Shown: positions 57,014 through 64,000 of the stretch, piece by piece
Layout of the letters: each line of letters starts with the position of its first letter
How positions within the stretch are numbered: position 1 is the stretch's first letter
NCBI GenBank assembly: GCA_003330885.1
Contig: CP030277.1
Location: forward strand, 930,001 to 994,000
Source: Rhodobiaceae bacterium
GTDB lineage: Bacteria; Pseudomonadota; Alphaproteobacteria; Parvibaculales; Parvibaculaceae
Direction: 5' to 3'
DNA: 64,000 nucleotides
Notes under the pieces: generated by a model
The model's input: the letters and a program-made list of their open reading frames with translations, nothing else
The model's database searches: none
What the model was told of the DNA's origin: nothing
Made by a program: the position numbers and the translations under genes

Positions 57014-57411
57014 CAGAACGGGATTTCATCTTCAAGGGCTTCTGCAACACCGCGAGCATTCCCACCTTTAGGACGCCCCCAGACAATCGCCCACTGACCT
57101 TCGTCATCTTCCTCAGACGGCGGGAAGGCAGCGCAATAGACAGCTTTCTCCATCAACTCATGATCGACTGTGAGAGATAGAAAATCCTCACCGCCGACCG
57201 TTGGCGTTTTAATCCATGCCGCCCCGAAATTCAGCCATCGACCCTTGCGATAAATCTGGACCTCATAGTCCGGCGAACGATCTGACCGCTTGACCTGCGG
57301 AACCAAGGCACACTTGCCTTCCATCCCGGCAACATCAATCTTGCCCATATAGCCGACTTCACCAGTCACCTTGCTGGCGGTCTCTGACAGAAATCCAATT
57401 TTCTTAGCCAT
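57013..57411 (-). CDS. DUF736-family protein
   Basis: 132 residues. MAKKIGFLSETASKVTGEVG, SDRSPDYEVQIYRKGRWLNFG and AAWIKTPTVGGEDFLSLTVD fit the DUF736 pattern (GrI/T then DYrv..., iGAAWkk..., YLSv). These proteins accompany rep and conjugation genes in alphaproteobacterial plasmids and are thought to bind nucleic acid, though not proven. Start ATG 57411 with AAAGGA. An acidic end, EALEDEIPF, resembles SSB tails. Confidence 0.68.
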   Translation of the reverse strand: MAKKIGFLSETASKVTGEVGYMGKIDVAGMEGKCALVPQVKRSDRSPDYEVQIYRKGRWLNFGAAWIKTPTVGGEDFLSLTVDHELMEKAVYCAAFPPSEEDDEGQWAIVWGRPKGGNARGVAEALEDEIPF

Positions 57412-57468
57412 TATTTTTCCTTTGGTTTGAGGTTGTGCGCTCCGCGCCGGGACAGCTTTTTGTTTTAA

Positions 57469-57524
57469 GGGCGGCGAGCCGCCCCAGAAGCGAGAGGTTT
57501 GGGGGCCGGGGCTAAAGCCCCGGC
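57469..57524. promoter_or_regulatory. Pair of perfect GC hairpins at the end of the 95-residue gene
   Basis: First stem: GGGCGGC (57469-57475), GA, GCCGCCC (57478-57484). Second stem: GCCGGGGCT (57505-57513), AA, AGCCCCGGC (57516-57524); its centre contains the stop codon of the 95-residue gene. Neither is followed by T-runs. Such paired GC stems are typical of origin or RNA-processing regions; together with the hairpin by rep they mark the replication segment. Confidence 0.4.
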
Positions 57525-57799
57525 GCACCCGCCCTCAAACCCGTGGGGCTGCTGTCAACCGCCTCACGGGAAAATTCGAGTTCAAAAAAGATGCTGTCTT
57601 CTGGGCCGTCTATGGTGACGGCCCTCATGTCCTTGGGAGCCCTGCGGATAGCAAACGCTCTCGCCTGCCCCATGTTCCGAGCCTGAAAACGATCCACGCA
57701 GAAACTTAGACCGTTTCTCGCGTAGTAGGTTGCCGCATGAGCGCGGGGGATGAAGTTATTACCCATGCCAAGGACCTGAGACACAATGACCAACCTCAT
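57512..57799 (-). CDS. Provirus hypothetical protein (95 residues)
   Basis: From ATG 57799: MRLVIVSQVLGMGNNFIPRA then a basic helix (FQARNMGQARAFAIRRAPKDM) and an acidic part. The start overlaps the end of the HExxH gene by 41 bases. The stop is inside a GC-rich hairpin. Soluble; no family recognised. An in-frame upstream start (57853) exists but gives an unlikely overlap. Confidence 0.4.
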   Translation of the reverse strand: MRLVIVSQVLGMGNNFIPRAHAATYYARNGLSFCVDRFQARNMGQARAFAIRRAPKDMRAVTIDGPEDSIFFELEFSREAVDSSPTGLRAGAPGL

Positions 57800-58115
57800 G
57801 GTCGAGAAGGTCAAACCGATATTTATCGTCGGCATCGTCCGGCCACGGAGCAAAAACCCAACAGAGATTTTTCTCTGTCTTGAATTTCGCGCAGGCGTTG
57901 TGCCGGGTGCCGGTCAGAATTTCGCAGGCGTTCTTAATATCGTCTGGCCTGCCCAACGTGACCTGAAACGTGATCGGCGGACGCGGCCCTGTGTAGGGCA
58001 AGACATCCGGGTGGCCGATTGAGAATGCGGGGCCAGACGCGACCGTCACCCACATGAGCAGGACGGCCAACGCGAAGGCGCATCCTATTAAGACTTTTTC
58101 GAGAAAATGAACCAT
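57759..58115 (-). CDS. Signal-anchored protein with an HExxH motif
   Basis: 118 residues from ATG 58115 (GGGAG at good spacing). An N-terminal hydrophobic helix (LIGCAFALAVLLMWVTVA) suggests a signal anchor. Several Cys occur (CEIL, CAKF, CWVF). The end has HEVGHC (His106), a zincin-type HExxH, with a further His at GPWH that could be a third ligand. Small proteins with an HE-x-x-H-C-x-G pattern are common in alphaproteobacterial phages and plasmids. Enzyme activity is not proven. Confidence 0.5.
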   Translation of the reverse strand: MVHFLEKVLIGCAFALAVLLMWVTVASGPAFSIGHPDVLPYTGPRPPITFQVTLGRPDDIKNACEILTGTRHNACAKFKTEKNLCWVFAPWPDDADDKYRFDLLDHEVGHCVSGPWHG

Positions 58116-58333
58116 TGGTGAACTCCCAGTTCCGGTTTGTGTCACCTCCCCCGGATTAGGGTGTTGATGCAGCTCACAGAAAGGCTCACCAACACCCCCA
58201 GTCCTGGGAGGACAAATGATTGTCTGAATAACAATCACCAATCAAAAAGGCGCAGCTAACCGGGCTTCGTCAATGATTTTGTTACTTGGGCGAATACTGC
58301 TATTTTATTTGATGGCAGCACCGCCGACCTGGG
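58116..58333. promoter_or_regulatory. Divergent control region of the provirus
   Basis: A 218-bp non-coding gap between the leftward virion/replication block and the rightward regulator. It holds GGGTGTTG (58159-58166) facing CAACACCC (58190-58197), GTCCT-GGG-AGGAC (58201-58213), and TGATTGT (58217-58223) with ACAATCA (58231-58237) separated by seven bases. These inverted repeats are the layout of a divergent promoter with repressor sites. No core promoter hexamers are claimed. Confidence 0.45.
58217..58237. promoter_or_regulatory. Perfect 7-bp inverted repeat, likely operator
   Basis: TGATTGT-N7-ACAATCA. The 14-bp spacing between half-site centres is suited to a dimeric HTH repressor. It lies in the middle of the divergent region, about 100 bp from each start, where a repressor could switch between lysogenic and lytic transcription. 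The binding protein is inferred to be the small regulator at 58334. Confidence 0.4.
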
Positions 58334-58642
58334 ATGATGGACATGAATATTTCGACGCTGATGGACTTGGCTCGACAAAACCACAACGTGCGATCAGACC
58401 GCCACCTAGCGGCTAGAGAGAGCTGGTCACAGACCACCGTCTCACATTGGCGCACTGGACGGTGTGTCCCCTCTCCCGAGAACCTCATAACACTATGTAA
58501 TCTGGCAGATATTCCGGTAGAGGTCGGCCTTGCATGGCGCAACGCATGGGAGGCACACGGCGAAGCCAAATCAATCTGTGTACGGATCGCTGAAGACGTG
58601 ACCAGAAACGCAGGGGTCTCCCTCCCCTCCGAAGCGGCCTGA
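58334..58642 (+). CDS. Small HTH regulator (Cro/CI-like)
   Basis: 102 residues from ATG 58334 (ATG 58343 also possible). Residues about 10-60 (TLMDLARQNHNVRSDRHLAA, SWSQTTVSHWRTGRCVPSPE, LITLCNLADI) show the helix-turn-helix and 'V-S-x-W-x-x-G' pattern of Cro/CI and XRE-type regulators. Divergent from the virion block and ending just before attR, it is the best candidate lysogeny regulator. Confidence 0.6.
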   Translation: MMDMNISTLMDLARQNHNVRSDRHLAARESWSQTTVSHWRTGRCVPSPENLITLCNLADIPVEVGLAWRNAWEAHGEAKSICVRIAEDVTRNAGVSLPSEAA

Positions 58643-58667
58643 ACAGACCCCGAACGAAGCAACCTCA

Positions 58668-58695
58668 TAGTCCAGATTGTTTATATTATGGAAAA
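58668..58695 (+). other. attR: dif-like XerCD site at the right provirus end
   Basis: XerC arm AGTCCAGATTG (only 5 of 11 match to E. coli dif), centre TTTATA, XerD arm TTATGGAAAAT (9 of 11). The 12-base core (58679-58690) is identical to that of attL. The XerC arm is degenerate, as in several dif-using phages. It is best read as provirus-derived, with the XerD arm restored from the chromosome. Confidence 0.7.
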
Positions 58696-58806
58696 TATTT
58701 GACATCTTTCCAGTCGACCTGATCTCAAGCATGGGCTTCTATAGACTCTAAGGAATCTGCGAAATTCCCAAAATTCCAAGGAATTCCACGTCTGGAGGAG
58801 ACAATC

Positions 58807-59046
58807 ATGGACAAGCCGACAATTGCCGCGAAAGAACCCGCGCAGGTTGAGGTCAAAGCCGGTGAAAGCTATTGGTGGTGCCGCTGCGGGAAATCAGCCA
58901 ACCAGCCTTTCTGCGATGGATCCCACAAGGGCACGTCGTTTGAACCTATGGAATATAAGGCCGAGAAAGACCGCACGCTCTTCTTCTGCCAGTGTAAGCA
59001 CACCAAACGCGAGCCGTTCTGTGACGGTGCACACAATGATCTCTGA
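58807..59046 (+). CDS. Double CDGSH iron-sulfur protein
   Basis: 79 residues. Two mitoNEET-like sites: CRCGKSANQPFCDGSH and CQCKHTKREPFCDGAH, each a C-x-C-x(n)-C-x3-H ligand set for a 2Fe-2S cluster. The role in bacteria is electron or cluster transfer. GGAGGAG precedes ATG 58807. First chromosomal gene right of attR. Confidence 0.88.
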   Translation: MDKPTIAAKEPAQVEVKAGESYWWCRCGKSANQPFCDGSHKGTSFEPMEYKAEKDRTLFFCQCKHTKREPFCDGAHNDL

Positions 59047-59075
59047 ATCTGGGGACCTCTGAGCCTGAGCTGCGC

Positions 59076-59522
59076 TCACATCTTCTGGCGTTTGAGGTGC
59101 ATGAACTGCTCCGCCAGTTCTGACTTGGCCGTGAGCCCAAACCCGGACTGTTCATAAAGGCCATGGGCATCATCTGTGGCGAGCGTCCACAGGTGCACGG
59201 TTTTGAGTGCCGGGTCGCTCACCATGGTTTCCATGAGCCATTTGCCGAGCCCCCGGCCCCGCGCCTCATCGTCAATCACCACGTCTGATATCCAGGCAAA
59301 CCGCGCCATGTCGGTCACCGCGCGCGCAAAGCCGACCTGCGCACCGTTCGGACCATAAACACCATAGCCGCGCGCATGTTGAATGCTGTTCCAGAGCGTC
59401 TCAGGTGTGTTTTCAGCGGCCCAATAGGTTTTGGCGAGCGCGCCGAGAAGCCAGTCCTTGTCGAGCCGATCGAGATCTATCGAAATCTCAAAACCATCAC
59501 GTTTCCAGGTGCTTATCGACAT
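59076..59522 (-). CDS. GNAT-family N-acetyltransferase
   Basis: 148 residues. The acetyl-CoA loop is visible in DVVIDDEARGRGLGKWLM (Q/RxxGxG/A-type RGRGLG), followed by a C-terminal strand set ending in LYEQSGFG. The substrate is unknown. It stands 28 bp from the PhnP-like gene on the same strand and converges with the CDGSH gene. Confidence 0.85.
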   Translation of the reverse strand: MSISTWKRDGFEISIDLDRLDKDWLLGALAKTYWAAENTPETLWNSIQHARGYGVYGPNGAQVGFARAVTDMARFAWISDVVIDDEARGRGLGKWLMETMVSDPALKTVHLWTLATDDAHGLYEQSGFGLTAKSELAEQFMHLKRQKM

Positions 59523-59549
59523 GTCTTCACCTTGTTTTTGCGCCCTGCT

Positions 59550-60356
59550 TTAGTCCTCGACGGTAATCGTCATCCCGTCATAGGCAGGCTCGTGACCATC
59601 GGGAAGCTCTTTGGCGAGCGTTGCATAATCCAGATCCACATGAAGGTTTGTGAGCACCCCGTGGGCGACTTTGAGCCGTTCAAGCCAGGACATGGTCATT
59701 TCCACATGAGCATGGCTTGGATGCGGTTTGTAGCGCAGCGCATCCACGATCCAGTGCTCGACGCCTTCAAGGAAAGCAAAACTCTCCTCTGGCAATCCCA
59801 CCAGATCGGCGGAATAAGCAACAGAGCCAATGCGAAACCCAAGCGAGCGGATATTCCCATGGTCCTGATCAAACGGCAGAGCAGTGATGGCGCCCCCTTC
59901 CCCCTCAATCGTCACAGGCTCGCCCGGGCGGATCATGTGGGCGTCCAGGATGGGAGGGTAGCTCGAACCTTCCGGCGTTTGAAAGCAATAGCCAAATCGA
60001 GACATCAGCGTTTCTGACGTGCAGGCATCCAGATAGACATCAACCCGTTGCATTCGGTTGATCGCCACCATGCGTAGATCATCAATGCCATGAGTCTGAT
60101 CCGCATGATCATGGGTAATCAGCACACCGTCGATCCATTGGGTACCGGTGCCCAGAAGCTGCGCGCGCATATCCGGCGAGGTATCGACGAGTACGCTGGT
60201 CTTTTTCTCGGGATCGTCTTTCCAGCGCTCCACGAGCAGCGAACAACGGCTCCGGCTGTTCTTCGGCTCGTCCGGATCGCAATTGCCCCAATAACCGCCA
60301 ATGCGGGGCACACCACCCGAGGACCCCGAGCCCAGAATTGTAAAGCGGGTGGTCAT
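59550..60356 (-). CDS. PhnP-like MBL-fold phosphodiesterase
   Basis: 268 residues. SSGGVPRIGGYWGNC at the N-terminus, DTSPDMRAQLL and ITHDHADQTHGIDDLR match the phosphoribosyl 1,2-cyclic phosphate phosphodiesterase (PhnP) group, with zinc ligands in HDHADQTH. In most alphaproteobacteria it follows tatD, and no phosphonate cluster is near, so its substrate is likely a different cyclic nucleotide or phosphodiester. Its start overlaps tatD by four bases. Confidence 0.88.
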   Translation of the reverse strand: MTTRFTILGSGSSGGVPRIGGYWGNCDPDEPKNSRSRCSLLVERWKDDPEKKTSVLVDTSPDMRAQLLGTGTQWIDGVLITHDHADQTHGIDDLRMVAINRMQRVDVYLDACTSETLMSRFGYCFQTPEGSSYPPILDAHMIRPGEPVTIEGEGGAITALPFDQDHGNIRSLGFRIGSVAYSADLVGLPEESFAFLEGVEHWIVDALRYKPHPSHAHVEMTMSWLERLKVAHGVLTNLHVDLDYATLAKELPDGHEPAYDGMTITVED

Positions 60357-61150
60357 GCAAGCGCCTCCCGCGAGACCTTGGTGAAAAGCTTGAAGAAATT
60401 GTCTGTCGTGGCCGCCGCCAGTGTATCCACCTCAATGCCCTGAAGCTCAGCAACTTTCGCAGCCGTGTGGGCTACAAAGGAGGGTTCGTTCCTCTTGCCG
60501 CGTTTCGGCACGGGAGCAAGATAAGGCGCGTCGGTTTCCACCAGCAGCTTGTCCAGCGGCACGTCTTTAGCGATCTCCTGCAGGTCCGCAGCGCTCTTAA
60601 ACGTCACGATCCCGGAAAGCGAAATATAGAGCCCAAGATCAAGGGCGGTCATACCAAGCGCCCGGCCCGAACTGAAACAGTGGAGGAGTGCGGGAAACGC
60701 CCCCTTCCCCATTTCTTCTGTCAGGATCTCTGCCATATCTTCGTCCGCGTCGCGCGTGTGAATGACAAGCGGCAATTGAGTTTCCCGCGAGGCTTCAATA
60801 TGCGCGCGGAAGTTTGTTTTCTGGGCATCGCGTGGGCTGTGTTCGTAGAAATAGTCGAGCCCGGTTTCCCCAATGCCAACAACCTTCGGGTGCTGCGCCA
60901 GCTCAACAAGTCGCGCCGTATCAACGTCAGGTTCGGCTTCTGCTTCGTGCGGGTGAATACCGACTGTACAGACAATATTGTCGTAGGTTTCTGCAACCTT
61001 TAACACACCCTCAAATCCGCGAAGGGTTGTTCCGATGGTGACCATCAGACCAACGCCCGCCTCGCCAGCGCGTGCGACGACATCATCCAGCTCGCCGTTG
61101 AAATCTTTGAAGTCCAGATGGCAGTGACTGTCGACCAGGCGCGCACTCAT
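60353..61150 (-). CDS. tatD: TatD-family deoxyribonuclease
   Basis: 265 residues. The metal ligands appear in [11 protein letters not shown] at the N-terminus, [23 protein letters not shown] and the late ETDAPYLAP. TatD proteins are 3'-5' metal-dependent nucleases. Typical alphaproteobacterial string holB-metG-tatD-PhnP-like; the start overlaps metG by four bases. Confidence 0.93.
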   Translation of the reverse strand: MSARLVDSHCHLDFKDFNGELDDVVARAGEAGVGLMVTIGTTLRGFEGVLKVAETYDNIVCTVGIHPHEAEAEPDVDTARLVELAQHPKVVGIGETGLDYFYEHSPRDAQKTNFRAHIEASRETQLPLVIHTRDADEDMAEILTEEMGKGAFPALLHCFSSGRALGMTALDLGLYISLSGIVTFKSAADLQEIAKDVPLDKLLVETDAPYLAPVPKRGKRNEPSFVAHTAAKVAELQGIEVDTLAAATTDNFFKLFTKVSREALA

Positions 61151-62700
61151 GAAGACGCCTCCGGCTCCACATAGCGTGGGAAAACCGCTTCAGGTTTTGG
61201 AAGCTCGGTGCCGGGGCTCAGACGATGGTCAGACCCGCAAAAGGCGAAAGTCCGCTCGCCTTCCGGCACTGCCAGCACATCGAGCAGCTTAGCAGCACCA
61301 GCGGGAACAACCGGTTGCGCTAGGAGCGCTACATTGCGGACAACTTCTGCTGTCACATATAGCACTGTGCCCATACGCTCAGGGTCTGTTTTCTTCAATG
61401 CCCAGGGCTCTTCGCCCGCGAAATAGCGATTGGCTTCAGCCACAACATCCCAGATGGCGCCGAGAGCTTTGTGGATGGCCCGGTCATCAAAATGGCCGCG
61501 AGCGAGGACGAGGGCTGCATCCGCCTGCGCAAGAATGGCTTTGTCCTGAGGCTGCAAATCTTTGGGTTCGGGAACAATGCCGCCGAGATTTTTGTTCAGC
61601 ATGGAAAGCGAGCGCTGGGCGAGATTGCCAAGGTCATTGGCGAGGTCTGAATTGATCCGGTTGACGAGTGCGGTCTTGGAAAAGTCACCATCATTGCCGA
61701 ACGGCACTTCGCGCAGCAGGAAGTACCGGACCGGGTCAAGACCATAGGTGTCCACCAGCTCGAACGGGTCAATCACATTACCAAGCGATTTGGAAATCTT
61801 CTCGCCTTCATTTGTCCACCACCCATGGGCAAACACCTGGGTGGGCAACTCAATGCCGGCAGAGAGAAGGAAGGCCGGCCAGTAGACCGCGTGAAACCTC
61901 AAAATGTCTTTGCCAATGACATGTACGTCCGCAGGCCAGAACTTTTCAAACAAGTCACTCTCAGCGTCGGGATAGCCTGCCGCCGCGATATAGTTGGTGA
62001 GCGCATCAAGCCAGACATAGACGATGTGATCGGGATCGCCAGGCACTGGCACGCCCCAGTTAAAGGTCGTTCTGGAAATTGAAAGATCTCTCAGCCCGCC
62101 TTTAACAAAGCTTGCCACTTCGTTGCGGCGGCTTTCAGGCCGAATGAACCCTGGCTTGTCGTAGAGCTCAAGCAGCTTTTCCTGATAAGCGGAAAGCCGG
62201 AAGAAATAGCTTGGCTCCTCAACCCATTCTACAGGTGCACCGGTAGGCGCAATCTTGTCGCCAGAGGAAGACTCTTTCAGCTCGTCTTCGCCGTAGAACG
62301 CCTCGTCACGGACGGAGTACCAGCCGGCATAGGAGTCGAGATAGATGTCTCCCTTATCAGCCATCCGCTTCCAGATGTCCTGCACGGCTTTGATGTGGCG
62401 CTCTTCGGTCGTGCGGATGAAGTCATCGATTGAAAAATTCATGGTCTCGGCAAGAGACTGAAAGCGACCCGAAATCTGTGCGCAAAGTTCTTGCGGGGTA
62501 ATGCCTTGCGCTTCCGCAGACTTCTCTACCTTCTGACCGTGCTCATCATTACCGGTCAGAAAGAGAACATCATAGCCATCAAGCCGTTTGAAACGCGCCA
62601 GCGCATCACACGCGAGCGTCGTATAGGCATGCCCGATATGCGGCACATCATTGACGTAGTAGATCGGGGTCGTGATGTAGAAGGATTTTGCGGCGGACAT
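61147..62700 (-). CDS. metG: Methionyl-tRNA synthetase
   Basis: 517 residues from ATG 62700; a GTG four codons upstream is less likely. The class I signatures are [12 protein letters not shown] and [11 protein letters not shown]. An anticodon-binding helical domain follows. The protein has no C-terminal dimer domain, as in the shorter MetG2-like form. It charges tRNA-Met. Confidence 0.96.
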   Translation of the reverse strand: MSAAKSFYITTPIYYVNDVPHIGHAYTTLACDALARFKRLDGYDVLFLTGNDEHGQKVEKSAEAQGITPQELCAQISGRFQSLAETMNFSIDDFIRTTEERHIKAVQDIWKRMADKGDIYLDSYAGWYSVRDEAFYGEDELKESSSGDKIAPTGAPVEWVEEPSYFFRLSAYQEKLLELYDKPGFIRPESRRNEVASFVKGGLRDLSISRTTFNWGVPVPGDPDHIVYVWLDALTNYIAAAGYPDAESDLFEKFWPADVHVIGKDILRFHAVYWPAFLLSAGIELPTQVFAHGWWTNEGEKISKSLGNVIDPFELVDTYGLDPVRYFLLREVPFGNDGDFSKTALVNRINSDLANDLGNLAQRSLSMLNKNLGGIVPEPKDLQPQDKAILAQADAALVLARGHFDDRAIHKALGAIWDVVAEANRYFAGEEPWALKKTDPERMGTVLYVTAEVVRNVALLAQPVVPAGAAKLLDVLAVPEGERTFAFCGSDHRLSPGTELPKPEAVFPRYVEPEASS

Positions 62701-62756
62701 ATTGAGAAGCACTTTTCAGGATGACGTGTGGGAACGGAACAGGTGTAGGCGACAGG

Positions 62757-63872
62757 TTAAGCAGACTGGGTCATGCTGGAAGCAGCCGCCTCGAGCATCG
62801 AAAATGCGTTCAAAATCACCAACTTGCGATCCATGTTAAGCGCCTCTGCGCGTGTGGCCAATTCGCCGATCTTTTCCCACACCTCGACCCAGCGATCAAG
62901 GTTTTGCCCATGAACCAGCATGGCCATGGCAGTGGCTTCGCCAGGAACAATATCGGGGTTTGCAGGACCGCCAGCACCCTGGCGTACCGCCCGGGCGACC
63001 CAATCGCGCATTAGGTCGACCAATATGTCAAATGTTTGTTCGGCACCCCGTCTGGCGGCTTTGTCCGCAAGGGCGTGCATCGCCGCGATATCCGGCCTTG
63101 GTAGCTGGCAGATCAGTCCGACCATGGATCGATAAAGCTCCAGACCATCGCCTGATGCAATGGTGAGCGCCCGTCCGGCACTTCCCTCCGCCAAAACATC
63201 AATAGCAGCGATGTCGTCAGCGCTGAGATCAGCGCCATTGGCGCCGAGCACCTGATCCATGGCGCTGCTACTAAGCGCAGGCATGGGCAATTGCCGACAT
63301 CTCGACCGAATGGTGGGCAGCAGCCGTCCGGGCTGGTGGCTCACGAGCAGGAATAGGGATTTTGCAGGCGGTTCCTCTAGGACTTTGAGCAGGGCATTTG
63401 CGGAGTTCGCATTCATTTCATCAGCGCTGTCCACAATGCAGACGCGCCACCCACCTGCTCCTGCGCTCTTCCCGAAAAAGCCAGAGGTCTTTCGGACCTG
63501 ATCAACAGGAATGACGGACTTGGCTTTCTTCGTCTTCTCATCGACAGGGCGTCGGATGACCAGCAGGTCTGGATGTCCTTGAGCGAGAATTTGGCGCGCG
63601 GCTGGCATGTCCTCAGAGACAGACAGATTTTCTGCACCCATCGCCCGAGCTTTTTCCGCATCGGAATAGGTGAGCACGAACTTCGCCATCCGATATGCGA
63701 GTGTCGTCTTGCCGATACCCTTGGGGCCCGTCAACAGCCAGGCGTGATGCATCCGTCCGCTCATAAAGGCGTCAAACAGCGCTTCCTCGGCATGGCTGTG
63801 CCCATAGAGAACATTGGTTTCTCTGGGGTGCTTGAAATCGCCAAGTCGGTCGGGTTCTGGAAGGTCACTCAT
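62757..63872 (-). CDS. holB: DNA polymerase III delta' subunit
   Basis: 371 residues. The AAA+ domain has Walker A GPKGIGKTT and the ALLKVLEEPPAKSLFLLVSHQP segment characteristic of clamp-loader delta'. It lacks the SRC sensor and the C-terminal part is poorly conserved, as usual. It loads the beta clamp with tau/gamma and delta. Downstream of tmk on the same strand, in the order tmk-holB-metG. Confidence 0.92.
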   Translation of the reverse strand: MSDLPEPDRLGDFKHPRETNVLYGHSHAEEALFDAFMSGRMHHAWLLTGPKGIGKTTLAYRMAKFVLTYSDAEKARAMGAENLSVSEDMPAARQILAQGHPDLLVIRRPVDEKTKKAKSVIPVDQVRKTSGFFGKSAGAGGWRVCIVDSADEMNANSANALLKVLEEPPAKSLFLLVSHQPGRLLPTIRSRCRQLPMPALSSSAMDQVLGANGADLSADDIAAIDVLAEGSAGRALTIASGDGLELYRSMVGLICQLPRPDIAAMHALADKAARRGAEQTFDILVDLMRDWVARAVRQGAGGPANPDIVPGEATAMAMLVHGQNLDRWVEVWEKIGELATRAEALNMDRKLVILNAFSMLEAAASSMTQSA

Positions 63873-63904
63873 GGGTCAAGCTTAGCATGGCTTATCCCAC
63901 TCTG

Positions 63905-64000
63905 TCAGAGGTCGAAGCGCGTCGCTGTTTCAGCCCAGATAGCCTGCTGAACGGCGTTGATGTCGGCTGTGGCGTCAATCACTTTGCAGCGTTGAGGCTC
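63905..64000 (-). CDS. tmk: Thymidylate kinase (3' end only)
   Basis: The frame entering from the right edge, ending at TGA 63905, encodes RCKVIDATADINAVQQAIWA and ATRFDL, the typical C-terminus of Tmk (VIDA... followed by the last helix). Tmk converts dTMP to dTDP. The P-loop and LID are outside the window. Upstream of holB, the conserved alphaproteobacterial order. Confidence 0.8.
   Translation of the reverse strand, partial: EPQRCKVIDATADINAVQQAIWAETATRFDL

Larger units (their letters stand above)
47832..58690. mobile_element. Corticovirus-like (PM2-like) provirus integrated at dif
   Basis: Element of 10,847 bp measured from core to core, plus the second 12-bp core copy. It holds a PM2 P2-like capsid gene, a packaging ATPase, a Rep_trans-type initiator, a lysin, at least nine small membrane-protein genes, a GNAT and regulators. 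Nearly all genes are on the minus strand and overlap by a few bases. No integrase, tail, portal or large-terminase gene is present. All recognisable genes look intact, so the provirus may be functional. PM2 itself has a circular genome of about 10 kb with a similar gene set. Confidence 0.85.

Noticed and set aside
58067-58115. Metzincin motif HExxHxxGxxH in the small anchored protein
   Set aside because: The Gly and third His are offset by one residue, so only HExxH is claimed.
47000-59000. Tyrosine or serine recombinase within the provirus
   Set aside because: None of the element genes shows the RHRY or Ser-recombinase signatures; the dif-like ends suffice to explain integration.

Overview
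The window looks like part of an alphaproteobacterial chromosome, close to the Hyphomicrobiales/Parvibaculales type. Supporting signs are a pyruvate dehydrogenase cluster whose E1-beta carries its own lipoyl domain, a fused ispDF, the block dusB-ntrB-ntrC-ntrY-ntrX-trkA-trkH-dat-hfq-hflX, a GANTC-rich promoter before ftsB, and an intergenic palindrome of the rhizobial RIME type. The species cannot be named from the sequence alone.

Layout. 1-5.8 kb: the end of secG, pyrG, a membrane histidine kinase and a complete preQ1 set (queC-queE-queD-queF). 6-14.5 kb: a DoxX-like protein, eno, a methyltransferase, a flavoprotein, arfB, three tandem PAS-domain paralogues, trhO, a GST-like protein and ftsB. 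14.6-25.8 kb: pdhA-pdhB-pdhC-lpdA, TerC, a sulfatase, lipA, a RatA/COQ10 protein, then pncC-pgpA-ispDF on the minus strand. 25.9-40.7 kb: the dusB/ntr/trk/hfq block, an inositol-phosphatase-like gene and mazG. 40.7-47.8 kb: an MFS sugar-type transporter, a methyltransferase with a regulatory domain, an MBL hydrolase, and an AT-richer zone with a lipoprotein, a GST gene beside a decayed partial copy of itself, and a ribbon-helix-helix protein. 58.8-64 kb: a CDGSH protein, GNAT, a PhnP-like hydrolase, tatD, metG, holB and the end of tmk.

The most notable object is a 10,847-bp provirus between 47.83 and 58.69 kb. It encodes a 274-residue major capsid protein resembling PM2 P2 (double jelly roll), a small packaging ATPase, a rolling-circle-type replication initiator, a SleB-like cell-wall hydrolase, many small one-helix membrane proteins, a DUF736 protein, a possible HExxH protein and a divergent small regulator. 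Gene content and size match a corticovirus-like tailless, internal-membrane phage (the PM2 genome is a circle of about 10 kb). No integrase is visible. Both ends instead carry dif-like sites sharing a 12-bp core, so the element appears to use the host XerC/XerD recombinases and to sit in the chromosome dimer-resolution site. The strand bias of the major housekeeping genes (mostly plus to the left, almost all minus to the right) fits a location at the replication terminus.

Within the provirus the minus-strand genes run as one long, tightly overlapped block in this order: HExxH protein, two small replication-side proteins, DUF736, Rep, zinc ribbon, membrane protein, ATPase, two mini-membrane proteins, capsid, membrane/spike-like proteins, GNAT, lysin and a lysis/membrane cassette. 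Two plus-strand genes near the left end and one plus-strand regulator at the right end face this block.
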